Assembly (NCBI GenBank): GCA_947573465.1
Contig: CANPET010000071.1
Coordinates: forward strand, 1-7,725
Length of the DNA stretch: 7,725 nt
Reading direction: 5' to 3'
DNA from: an uncultured Eubacterium sp.
GTDB lineage: Bacteria > Bacillota > Clostridia > Lachnospirales > Lachnospiraceae
Both the position numbers and the translations under genes were made by a program. Of this stretch, positions 1-6,581 are shown one piece after another. Numbering within the stretch: the first letter of the stretch is position 1; each line of letters begins with the position of its first letter. The notes under the pieces were generated by a model. It worked only from the letters and a program-made list of their open reading frames with translations, was not told the origin of the DNA and searched no databases.

Positions 1-3000
1 GCATATTTTGCATCAACGTTATCGCCTTCACTGCTGGATGCTGTTGCTGTCTTTCCAGCTGCTAAATCCTTACTGTCTACAACGATTTCGCCTGGGTTCT
101 CTGGATCTTCTCCGCCCTGCTCAGTCTTTGTATAAGTAATCTCTTCTGTTGCAACACTGTATTCACTGCTTGTGTAATCATCACTTCCATCTCTTGGAAC
201 TGCAACTACCCAATATGTATAATTACCATTTTCTTTTAAATCACTATCTGTATAACTTGTTCCCTTTACAGTGGCAATTGCCTCATTTGTATTCATTGGT
301 GATGTTCTGTAAACTACATAACTGTCTGCATTAGCAACAGCATTCCAGCTTACTGTGATTTCATCTTTTCCAAGAACTGCCTTTGCTGTTGGTGCATCCA
401 ATTTGTCTTTCTGATCCGGTCCCTTACCATATAATTTTAATTCATAAATTGAATTACCATATCCTGTAAGTCTTTCTAAACATGTAATTCTTACATATTT
501 AGCAGTCATAACCTTATCAAATGAAACTGCTTCAAGCCCGCTGCTTCTGTTTTCATCTCCGTTACCCTGACCGCCTTTACCTCTGTTCTGTGTAAATGCA
601 GTACTCCAGTTTACTTTATCTGTAGAAGTTTCAACTACATATTTTCTTGCAGCTGCACCTTCCCAGTAAATCTTCATTCCACCGATTTTCTGCTCTTTTG
701 CTAATTCAACTGTAAATGCCTGTGGATCTTCTGCTACTGATTCCCATCTTGTACTATAGTCGCCATCAATCATATTTGCAGCTTTTCCTGCATCATTTGC
801 CTCTGATGTTACATCAATCACTTTTGCATCATTTAATGCAATTTCAGGATATTCTGATAAATCAGCTTTTGTTACATCATCAGATGCAGCAACTGGTGCT
901 TTTGTACCCTTCTTATAAATCTTAACATAATTTAAGTTAAATCCACCATCTACTAACATTAACTTCATCTGATATTTTCCAGCTTTCAAATGAATTGTCT
1001 TATCAGCTTTAACATTCTTCCACTCAGTTGTAGAATTATCTAAGTATGTTGTGAGAATATAATCATTGTCATTGTCTGTTTTTAACTTAATTGCACTGTT
1101 CTTTTCTGTATTTACACACTGTACGCGGTAATCTACCACGTAATCTGCTTCTTCTTTTACATCAATTGTATAAACTAATGAATCACCATCATCAATCCAT
1201 CCTACATAACCACCTTCGTTGGCATCTGTTGCAGGCTCACAACTAAAGTTTGTATAATAATCTTCTGCCTCAACAACGCCTGAAACTTTATTTACAGGAT
1301 CATAATCCTTTACTGGTTCATACTTAACCGTGTTTCCATTTGCATCTACTGTCTTATCCTCATTCTTTGTAGGATCACAGTCCACTGTTGCATGTGCCGG
1401 TACCTTAACGCTACCAAGCGCTCCATTTTCATTTGCAAAATGAACTGTTATTTCTTTATCAAACGGATTCCATACTTCTGCTGTATATTTTCCATTTTTC
1501 TTAAATACCTGGTATGATGTGTAATCGCTACTCCAGATTGTTGTATCGATGTAACCTTTTGCACACATATTCTGTATATACCAGTATGAATTGAACATCT
1601 CATCTGTAGAAAGAACACCATCTACGTAATTTCCTTCTTCATTTAAGTGTGATGCATATTCATCACCAAATCTCTTAGCTGCACCTTCTGCATCACTAAG
1701 TGCCATGAATGGCCATAAGATATGATACCATCCTTCCGGATCAACTGCACCTTCACTTGCAATCTTCTTCTGATATGCAACCTGAATCTGTTCATATTCA
1801 CTCCAAATTCTGTCAACTGTATTCTTTCTGTAACCCATATATGTAATAGCAGGTGTTACAGGAAGTAAATGAATACCCATAATACAACATGGATTTCCTG
1901 AGAAGTATGTTCCGTTTGTGTAACCTAAGCCCCAAACCATTCCTGTATAAGGAAGTACGTTGCAATTCTCATCACCATATACTTTTTTACCATATCCAGG
2001 TGCCCAGTTATTACTGTCTAACTCTGTTCCTGCATCCATATTGAACCAATACTGTTCAATTGCATTTACTTCTGAAGTATATCCCCAGATACCAGCATCT
2101 CTGTATGTATCATTTCCTGTTACAAGTCCCCATAAGTAAAGTCCTGCCCAGGCAAATGTTGCTTCTGATGCGGATTCCTGATTATTACCGCTGTTATTAT
2201 CTCCATATCCTCCTGCCCATGAATGTCCTTCGAATACATCAAAGTTTCTCATGTATGGAAGAATTGCATCATTCTTATCCGGATTCATACAATCTCTGAT
2301 AAGTACTTCAATCATATCGCCATAATCATTTACAAAATCTTTATCATATGATGCAAGTACTGCTGCCGGGAATACAAAGTATGCCCATAAGAAATGATGA
2401 TCGGAAAGGTTGATTGCCATACCATGGTCACCACCATCACCACTGATAGCCCCCCAGCTTGTATGATAATACATATAATATGGATAATCTTCTGCTCCAT
2501 CATATGTTAACCAGTTTTCCATAATCTTTCTAAGAACGCTTACAAGTCTGTCTCTTGTTTCATATTCTCCTAATTGGTCAGCTATTAAAATACCCATTGC
2601 AATTGGATGAGATTTTTTACCCTGCCAATATGGATCAGCTACCCAGTATGATTTTAAAGCACTGTCTGTGAACTGCTCAAGGTATGCATACATCCATTCT
2701 TTATCATAACTGTCTGACTCATCCGGTGTTGTATACTGTGGAATTACTCCGTTAAACTTCTGGCTGTATGAGAAATTGTTTCCATTATGTATTCTCATAT
2801 CACCTCTAACAGATGCATAAGAGAGAACCTTATTTCCATCTTTCTCATAACTTGCATCAGAATATTTCCACTGATGAGGCATCATACACATTAATGTTGT
2901 ATTTTCAATACCATTTCCTGTTCTCTTCTGGTCAATAATTGATTTATATTCTGTAGTACATGTTGCTTTTGATTCATTGTAGTTATAATTTACTTCTGTT

Positions 3001-4952
3001 GAAGTAACATATGAATAAGCATGTTTGTACATAAACTCAAGTTGTTTTACTGCATCTGCATCTTTTGCAGTTTCTGCATTTGTTACAGATTCTTTTGATA
3101 ACAAAGGAATTGCCTGTTCTACACAAAGAGCTCCAACTACCATATAGTTCTGATTGCTTCCTAAGTTAACTTTTAATTTATTACCCACCTTAATTACTGT
3201 TGAATTCTCCGGCAGATATACGCCATAGTAATGATACTGTTTCTTGTTTCCATCTCCTGGTGCTTCACTTTCATTTGCTGCTTCCACACCAAAATGATCT
3301 AATGTTACTCTCTCACCATCTTTTGTGAGAATTTCGTTTCCATTCTTATCAAAGAATTTTACTAAGTTGCCTACATTTAATTCAGCAGCATTTCTATCTG
3401 TAAATGTTGTATAAACATATGGTGAACCTTTTACGATAGTAGAACGCATCTTTGCTGTATCATCATCACTAAATGAAACATCTACTGACCAATCACCATA
3501 TCCATCTAACTTCGCTGATGTATCACCTGTAATATTTGATGCGCCAATTGTAATATCATTACTCTTAGAGTCAGCACCCATACCACCATTATCTGTACGT
3601 GTATAAATTCCATCAGCATAATATAAGTTCAATCCTGTTGATGTATATTTATATACCATTGGGAGTCCTGGCATTGTATCACTGTATTTTGTATATACAA
3701 TGGATGTCCACCAGTCATTAGATGGAATTGCACCTTTAATGTTCTTTGTAACATATTTTGGTTCTCTAGGCTGTAATAAGTTTGCATCATCTATTACATA
3801 ACTACCTTTTCCAACATTTACGACTTCGCTCTTTGGAATTTCAGGAATCTTATTAACTACCTTTTCATCACCTTCCTGATAGTCATAAATCTGAATTTCT
3901 CTAACAGAATATCCGGAACCACGTCCCATTAAAATACCCTGAACACGAACGTATCTTACATTTTCTGCATAAAGGTTAATGTCTTCATCTTCTCCATTTC
4001 CCTTTATATTTCTATATACTGTATTCCAATTTGTTCCATCAGCAGATACCTGTAAGTCCCAAATCTTGCCATACTCTGTCTGCCACTGAACTTTTACTCT
4101 TCCAATTGTATGTCTGTCTTTCAAATCAACTGTTAAAGCCTGATTACTTGAATCAGCTACAGTGTCTTTTCCTTCTGAAAGCCAGTAAGATTCATAATCA
4201 CCATCTACCGCATTTGCTCCATCTAATGCTTTTGCAGCCCACCAAGGCTGTGCAAATGAAGTAACCTTTACATCTTTTCCAAGAGCAATATTCGCTGCAT
4301 CTGATACTGGCTGTACACAATCATTATCACCAATACCATAAACTTCAATCTCTCTGATAGATGCTCCCCAGCCTGACTTCTTGTCATCTGAGTATGCCTG
4401 AGACTTACTGTAATTAATTAACACTCTGACATAACGTCCTTTTGCTGCTGTTAATTTATATCCATCAGCACCATCTGTACTTAACACATCTTCGTAATAA
4501 CTATAATCAATACCGCTTCCGTCATTACGCATTACATGTTTTTCATCTCCACCTGTTCCGTTCTTTGTTTCATAAACTTTTGTCCAATTTACTTCATCAT
4601 CTGAAACTAAAACCTGATAAGCAACACCATAGCTGGCATTATTCTGCCAGTCAATAACGACCTTACTAATATCAGCTTTTCCTCCAAGGTCAACATCCAG
4701 CCATTGGTCTGCAACATTTGCTGCTGCTCCCCACTGGGTTCCCAATCTGCCATCTGTCGCAAAACTTGCCACATCTCCACCGTTGACAGATGATGAATAT
4801 GCCGGTCTGTTCGTTGACAACAACCAAGGCTTACTTCTATCCACTGCCTGTACATCTGTGGTCTGTAAATTAATGGTACCTGTTACCATTGCAGCACTCA
4901 ATGCAATCACAACTGTTTTTTTCAGCATTTTTTTGTAATGCCATCGTCTCAT
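1..4952 (-). CDS. Secreted GH81 endo-beta-1,3-glucanase with F5/8C, CBM6 and FN3 modules (C-terminus outside window)
   Basis: About 1650 codons are visible. The ATG at 4952-4950 follows GGAGG (4965-4961) at good spacing and begins a signal peptide (basic MRRWHYKKMLKK, hydrophobic core, likely cleavage after VQA, residue 36). Domains by approximate residue: F5/8 type C 40-206; second F5/8C 221-357; GH81 catalytic region about 395-1190; CBM6-like 1223-1347 (VEAEDYY at its start); third F5/8C 1370-1509; fibronectin type III 1518-1605; start of another F5/8C from about 1629 (DLAAGKTATAS). GH81 marks are the IPSNDWW entry (W414, W415), SDHHFLWAYF (D851) and FEGHSWAGG followed by NQESASEA (E926, E930), matching the conserved Asp and Glu residues of the family active site. 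GH81 enzymes hydrolyse internal beta-1,3 bonds of laminarin, callose or fungal wall glucan with inversion. The extra modules probably bind glucan outside the cell. The reading frame is intact. Any C-terminal anchor is not visible. Confidence 0.93.
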   Translation of the reverse strand, partial: MRRWHYKKMLKKTVVIALSAAMVTGTINLQTTDVQAVDRSKPWLLSTNRPAYSSSVNGGDVASFATDGRLGTQWGAAANVADQWLDVDLGGKADISKVVIDWQNNASYGVAYQVLVSDDEVNWTKVYETKNGTGGDEKHVMRNDGSGIDYSYYEDVLSTDGADGYKLTAAKGRYVRVLINYSKSQAYSDDKKSGWGASIREIEVYGIGDNDCVQPVSDAANIALGKDVKVTSFAQPWWAAKALDGANAVDGDYESYWLSEGKDTVADSSNQALTVDLKDRHTIGRVKVQWQTEYGKIWDLQVSADGTNWNTVYRNIKGNGEDEDINLYAENVRYVRVQGILMGRGSGYSVREIQIYDYQEGDEKVVNKIPEIPKSEVVNVGKGSYVIDDANLLQPREPKYVTKNIKGAIPSNDWWTSIVYTKYSDTMPGLPMVYKYTSTGLNLYYADGIYTRTDNGGMGADSKSNDITIGASNITGDTSAKLDGYGDWSVDVSFSDDDTAKMRSTIVKGSPYVYTTFTDRNAAELNVGNLVKFFDKNGNEILTKDGERVTLDHFGVEAANESEAPGDGNKKQYHYYGVYLPENSTVIKVGNKLKVNLGSNQNYMVVGALCVEQAIPLLSKESVTNAETAKDADAVKQLEFMYKHAYSYVTSTEVNYNYNESKATCTTEYKSIIDQKRTGNGIENTTLMCMMPHQWKYSDASYEKDGNKVLSYASVRGDMRIHNGNNFSYSQKFNGVIPQYTTPDESDSYDKEWMYAYLEQFTDSALKSYWVADPYWQGKKSHPIAMGILIADQLGEYETRDRLVSVLRKIMENWLTYDGAEDYPYYMYYHTSWGAISGDGGDHGMAINLSDHHFLWAYFVFPAAVLASYDKDFVNDYGDMIEVLIRDCMNPDKNDAILPYMRNFDVFEGHSWAGGYGDNNSGNNQESASEATFAWAGLYLWGLVTGNDTYRDAGIWGYTSEVNAIEQYWFNMDAGTELDSNNWAPGYGKKVYGDENCNVLPYTGMVWGLGYTNGTYFSGNPCCIMGIHLLPVTPAITYMGYRKNTVDRIWSEYEQIQVAYQKKIASEGAVDPEGWYHILWPFMALSDAEGAAKRFGDEYASHLNEEGNYVDGVLSTDEMFNSYWYIQNMCAKGYIDTTIWSSDYTSYQVFKKNGKYTAEVWNPFDKEITVHFANENGALGSVKVPAHATVDCDPTKNEDKTVDANGNTVKYEPVKDYDPVNKVSGVVEAEDYYTNFSCEPATDANEGGYVGWIDDGDSLVYTIDVKEEADYVVDYRVQCVNTEKNSAIKLKTDNDNDYILTTYLDNSTTEWKNVKADKTIHLKAGKYQMKLMLVDGGFNLNYVKIYKKGTKAPVAASDDVTKADLSEYPEIALNDAKVIDVTSEANDAGKAANMIDGDYSTRWESVAEDPQAFTVELAKEQKIGGMKIYWEGAAARKYVVETSTDKVNWSTAFTQNRGKGGQGNGDENRSSGLEAVSFDKVMTAKYVRITCLERLTGYGNSIYELKLYGKGPDQKDKLDAPTAKAVLGKDEITVSWNAVANADSYVVYRTSPMNTNEAIATVKGTSYTDSDLKENGNYTYWVVAVPRDGSDDYTSSEYSVATEEITYTKTEQGGEDPENPGEIVVDSKDLAAGKTATASSSEGDNVDAKY

Positions 4953-5013
4953 ATTACTTTCCTCCTTTTTTTGAGTGAAGTAACAAAATAACGCTTCCCT
5001 TTCCTGTACTTTT

Positions 5014-5042
5014 AGTCTAGAAAATAAAAATGTTTTTTACAA
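5014..5042 (-). promoter_or_regulatory. Candidate sigma-A-type promoter of the GH81 gene
   Basis: On the minus strand, TTGTAA (5042-5037) and TAGACT (5019-5014) are separated by exactly 17 bases, each matching the vegetative consensus at four of six positions. Transcription would start near 5007, giving a leader of about 55 nt before the ATG at 4952. The surrounding DNA is so AT-rich that chance matches are expected. A competing -35-like TTGTCT at 5053-5048 has no good -10 partner. Confidence 0.35.
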
Positions 5043-5083
5043 TATATAGACAATTTTTCTTTGTATTTTTGCTATTTTTTATT

Positions 5084-5117
5084 AAAATTGCACAATTTGT
5101 GCATTTTTGAAACGTTT
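5084..5117. promoter_or_regulatory. Candidate operator pair upstream of the GH81 gene
   Basis: Positions 5089-5103 form a perfect odd palindrome, TGCACAA-T-TTGTGCA. Beyond one mismatch on each side, AAAA (5084-5087) pairs with TTTT (5105-5108), giving 11 matched pairs over 25 bases. Directly beside it, AAACGTTT (5110-5117) is a perfect 8-bp palindrome with the central CG typical of LacI-family operator cores. Both lie 40-75 bp upstream of the proposed -35 of the glucanase gene, where an activator could bind. The symmetry is seen directly; the regulatory role is inferred. Confidence 0.4.
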
Positions 5118-5139
5118 TTGTGATTTTATGCTTTGTAAC

Positions 5140-5180
5140 ATTCCTATCCTTTTTTATATTTTAGTACTAAATTTAGGAAT
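5140..5180. repeat. Nested inverted repeats in the GH81 upstream region
   Basis: ATTCCTA (5140-5146) is the reverse complement of TAGGAAT (5174-5180), and between them lies the perfect 12-bp palindrome TTTAGTACTAAA (5160-5171). The site is about 190-230 bp upstream of the GH81 start. It could be a further protein-binding site, but in such AT-rich DNA some of this symmetry could arise by chance. Confidence 0.35.
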
Positions 5181-5227
5181 AAGTGTTTTTTTCATTTTTT
5201 CAAAAATGCAATAAAAACATTTTTACC

Positions 5228-5365
5228 AACAGTTCAGCCAAGCGATAGCTGTAATTAATATCAGAATGCTGCTTGCAGACTTTCTGATATTAATTACAGC
5301 TATCATTTGGTGAGCCAAATAAGTGAGAAGAAGCGAAGCGAATTCGAACTTATGGCTGAACTGTT
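5228..5365. repeat. Multi-branched palindromic element (MITE-like repeat or structured RNA)
   Basis: The outer arms AACAGTTCAGCCA (5228-5240) and TGGCTGAACTGTT (5353-5365) are perfect 13-bp inverted copies. Enclosed between them are: a perfect 23-bp hairpin (5244-5266 with 5282-5304; 15-nt loop that itself holds CTGC/GCAG); immediately abutting it, ATTTGG-TGAG-CCAAAT (5305-5320); then a weaker hairpin, AAGT (5321-5324) with ACTT (5348-5351), containing CGAA/TTCG (5334-5337 with 5343-5346). Nearly every base between the outer arms is accounted for by the folding. There is no T-tract at either end, so it is not an ordinary terminator. It lies between the GH81 upstream region and the tRNA promoter. 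No clear target duplication is seen. The structure is certain; calling it mobile or transcribed is inference. Confidence 0.7.
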
Positions 5366-5387
5366 ACTTCACTGTAATGATTCACCC

Positions 5388-5416
5388 TTGAAACTATTAC
5401 CAAAATATGATATAAA
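5388..5416 (+). promoter_or_regulatory. Promoter of the tRNA-Ser gene
   Basis: TTGAAA (5388-5393) and TATAAA (5411-5416) are separated by exactly 17 bases, a strong sigma-A-type promoter. The -10 box ends 12 bases before the first base of the mature tRNA, so transcription would begin at about 5423 with a leader of some six bases. Confidence 0.8.
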
Positions 5417-5428
5417 ATCTATGGATAT

Positions 5429-5518
5429 GGAGACGTACCGAAGTGGCCGTAACGGGGCTGACTCGAAATCAGTTTATCAGTTTATGCTGGTACAAGGGTT
5501 CGAATCCCTTCGTCTCCG
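5429..5518 (+). tRNA. tRNA-Ser, anticodon CGA (reads UCG)
   Basis: The acceptor stem GGAGACG (5429-5435) pairs perfectly with CGTCTCC (5511-5517), and the discriminator base is G (5518), as usual for serine tRNAs. The D stem is CCG/CGG. The anticodon stem GCTGA/TCAGT encloses the loop CTCGAAA with anticodon CGA at 5464-5466 after U33. A long variable arm (ATCAG/CTGGT, one G-U pair) marks a class II tRNA. The T stem AAGGG/CCCTT encloses TTCGAAT. The 3' CCA is not encoded (CTA follows the discriminator), so the CCA-adding enzyme must supply it. Confidence 0.96.
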
Positions 5519-5527
5519 CTATGTTGT

Positions 5528-5580
5528 GGCTGTCGCTTTAATGTTTGAAAATCGTGAAGTGGCAGCCCTTATATTTTTCT
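5528..5580 (+). terminator. Intrinsic terminator of the tRNA-Ser gene
   Basis: GGCTGTCGCTT (5528-5538) pairs with AAGTGGCAGCC (5557-5567) over 11 positions including two G-U pairs, with an 18-nt loop. It is followed by a T-rich stretch (5569-5580, with five consecutive T). It lies ten bases after the tRNA, making that gene a self-contained single-gene unit. Confidence 0.75.
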
Positions 5581-5661
5581 TCATATAAAACTGATTTACA
5601 TATATAAGGCTTTTATTAGAGAAAAAATACATGTAATTTATTATCATTCCGGCCAAGCCCT

Positions 5662-5675
5662 TATACTTTAATATT
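5662..5675 (+). promoter_or_regulatory. -10-like box directly before the radical SAM gene; possible leaderless start
   Basis: TATACT (5662-5667) matches the -10 consensus at five of six positions and would place the transcription start at about 5674, two bases before the ATG at 5676. No Shine-Dalgarno sequence is visible in the 40 bases before this ATG, which fits a leaderless mRNA. No good -35 is seen at 16-18 bases, so the promoter is tentative. Confidence 0.4.
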
Positions 5676-6581
5676 ATGAGATACAATTCATTAAACAATT
5701 ATTTAAAAACAAAATACGGATGCAAGATTTATAAACTCAGCCTCTCTTCCGGGCTTTCCTGCCCTAACAGAGATGGAACACTTAGTTCTTCAGGCTGTAT
5801 TTTTTGCAGTAATGGTGGCTCTGGTGAATTTGCCAGTGATTATCATCTAAATATTACAGAACAGATTGAATCTGCAAAGACAAAAGTCTCAAAAAAAATA
5901 AAAGACGGAAAATACATTGCCTATTTTCAGTCCTTTACAAATACATATGGGCATATTGATTATCTAAGAAAAATTTTTACAGAAGCCATAAACCATCCTG
6001 ATATTGTGGCGCTATCCATTGGTACAAGACCCGATTGTCTGCCTGATAATGTTTTAGAATTATTAGATGAACTCAATCAAATAAAACCAGTCTGGGTAGA
6101 ATTGGGACTTCAAACCATTCATGAAAGCACCGCAAAGTATATTAACAGAGGTTACTCTTTAAATATATTTGATTCTGCGGTGTCTAAATTAAATTCTTTA
6201 AATATAGATGTGATTGTTCATTTAATTATCGGTCTGCCTTTTGAAACATCAAAAGATATCATAGACAGCGTCAGGTATGTATGTTCAAAACCAATTTCAG
6301 GAATCAAATTGCAGCTTCTTCATGTATTAAAAAATACCCCTTTAGAAAAGGAGTATCTTTTAAATAAATTTAAAGTATTATCATTGGAAGAATATACAAA
6401 TATTCTTGCTGAGTGTTTATGTAATATTCCTCCAGATATTGTTATTCACAGAATAACCGGGGATGGTCCAAAATCACTTCTCATTGCACCTGAATGGAGT
6501 GCTGATAAAAAACGTGTATTAAACTATATCAATCATTATTTCGAAGAGTTTAATATCATCCAAGGAAAATCCTCACTTTAA
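5676..6581 (+). CDS. ytqA: Radical SAM protein, TIGR01212 family (YtqA/YhcC type)
   Basis: The 301-residue protein is the usual length for this family and is complete. The iron-sulfur cluster cysteines are C29, C41 and C44 in SCPNRDG...GCIFCSNGG, the family's atypically spaced motif. Other family signatures follow in order: YFQSFTNTYGH, SIGTRPDCLPD, WVELGLQTIHESTAKYINRG, HLIIGLPFET, LQLLHVLKNTPLEKEY, HRITGDGPKSLLIAPEWS and a closing QGK. The protein should cleave S-adenosylmethionine with a [4Fe-4S] cluster in the cytoplasm. Recent work, as I recall it, places Bacillus YtqA (also called MnmL) in wobble-uridine tRNA modification, acting on cmnm5U ahead of the methyltransferase MnmM/YtqB. No mnmM-like gene is visible here, so that role is inferred from family only. 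The ATG fits where homologues begin (RYNSLNNYL) but has no Shine-Dalgarno. The stop overlaps that of the convergent anti-sigma gene by four bases. Confidence 0.92.
   Translation: MRYNSLNNYLKTKYGCKIYKLSLSSGLSCPNRDGTLSSSGCIFCSNGGSGEFASDYHLNITEQIESAKTKVSKKIKDGKYIAYFQSFTNTYGHIDYLRKIFTEAINHPDIVALSIGTRPDCLPDNVLELLDELNQIKPVWVELGLQTIHESTAKYINRGYSLNIFDSAVSKLNSLNIDVIVHLIIGLPFETSKDIIDSVRYVCSKPISGIKLQLLHVLKNTPLEKEYLLNKFKVLSLEEYTNILAECLCNIPPDIVIHRITGDGPKSLLIAPEWSADKKRVLNYINHYFEEFNIIQGKSSL

Noticed and set aside
149..4657. Several short plus-strand open frames rich in Leu, His and Gln (for example 149-334, 716-925, 2060-2299, 4031-4264, 4442-4657)
   Set aside because: All are antisense to the GH81 coding frame, have no ribosome sites, and show the biased composition expected of a complementary-strand shadow.
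4607..4855. 82-codon minus-strand open frame
   Set aside because: It lies in another frame on the same strand as the GH81 gene, whose continuous frame with recognisable domains covers it.
5107..5120. CcpA cre-like site around TGAAACGTTTTTG
   Set aside because: The consensus needs one base between AA and CG; here the CG is shifted by one, so it does not fit. Only the generic LacI-type core AAACGTTT remains.
5228..5365. Reading the large palindrome as a transcription terminator
   Set aside because: No T-tract follows on either strand, and it lies upstream of both flanking genes rather than at the end of one.
5307..5588. 93-codon plus-strand open frame starting MVSQISEKKRSEF
   Set aside because: It begins inside the palindromic element and reads straight through the tRNA-Ser gene and its terminator; its promoter region is that of the tRNA and no ribosome site precedes it.
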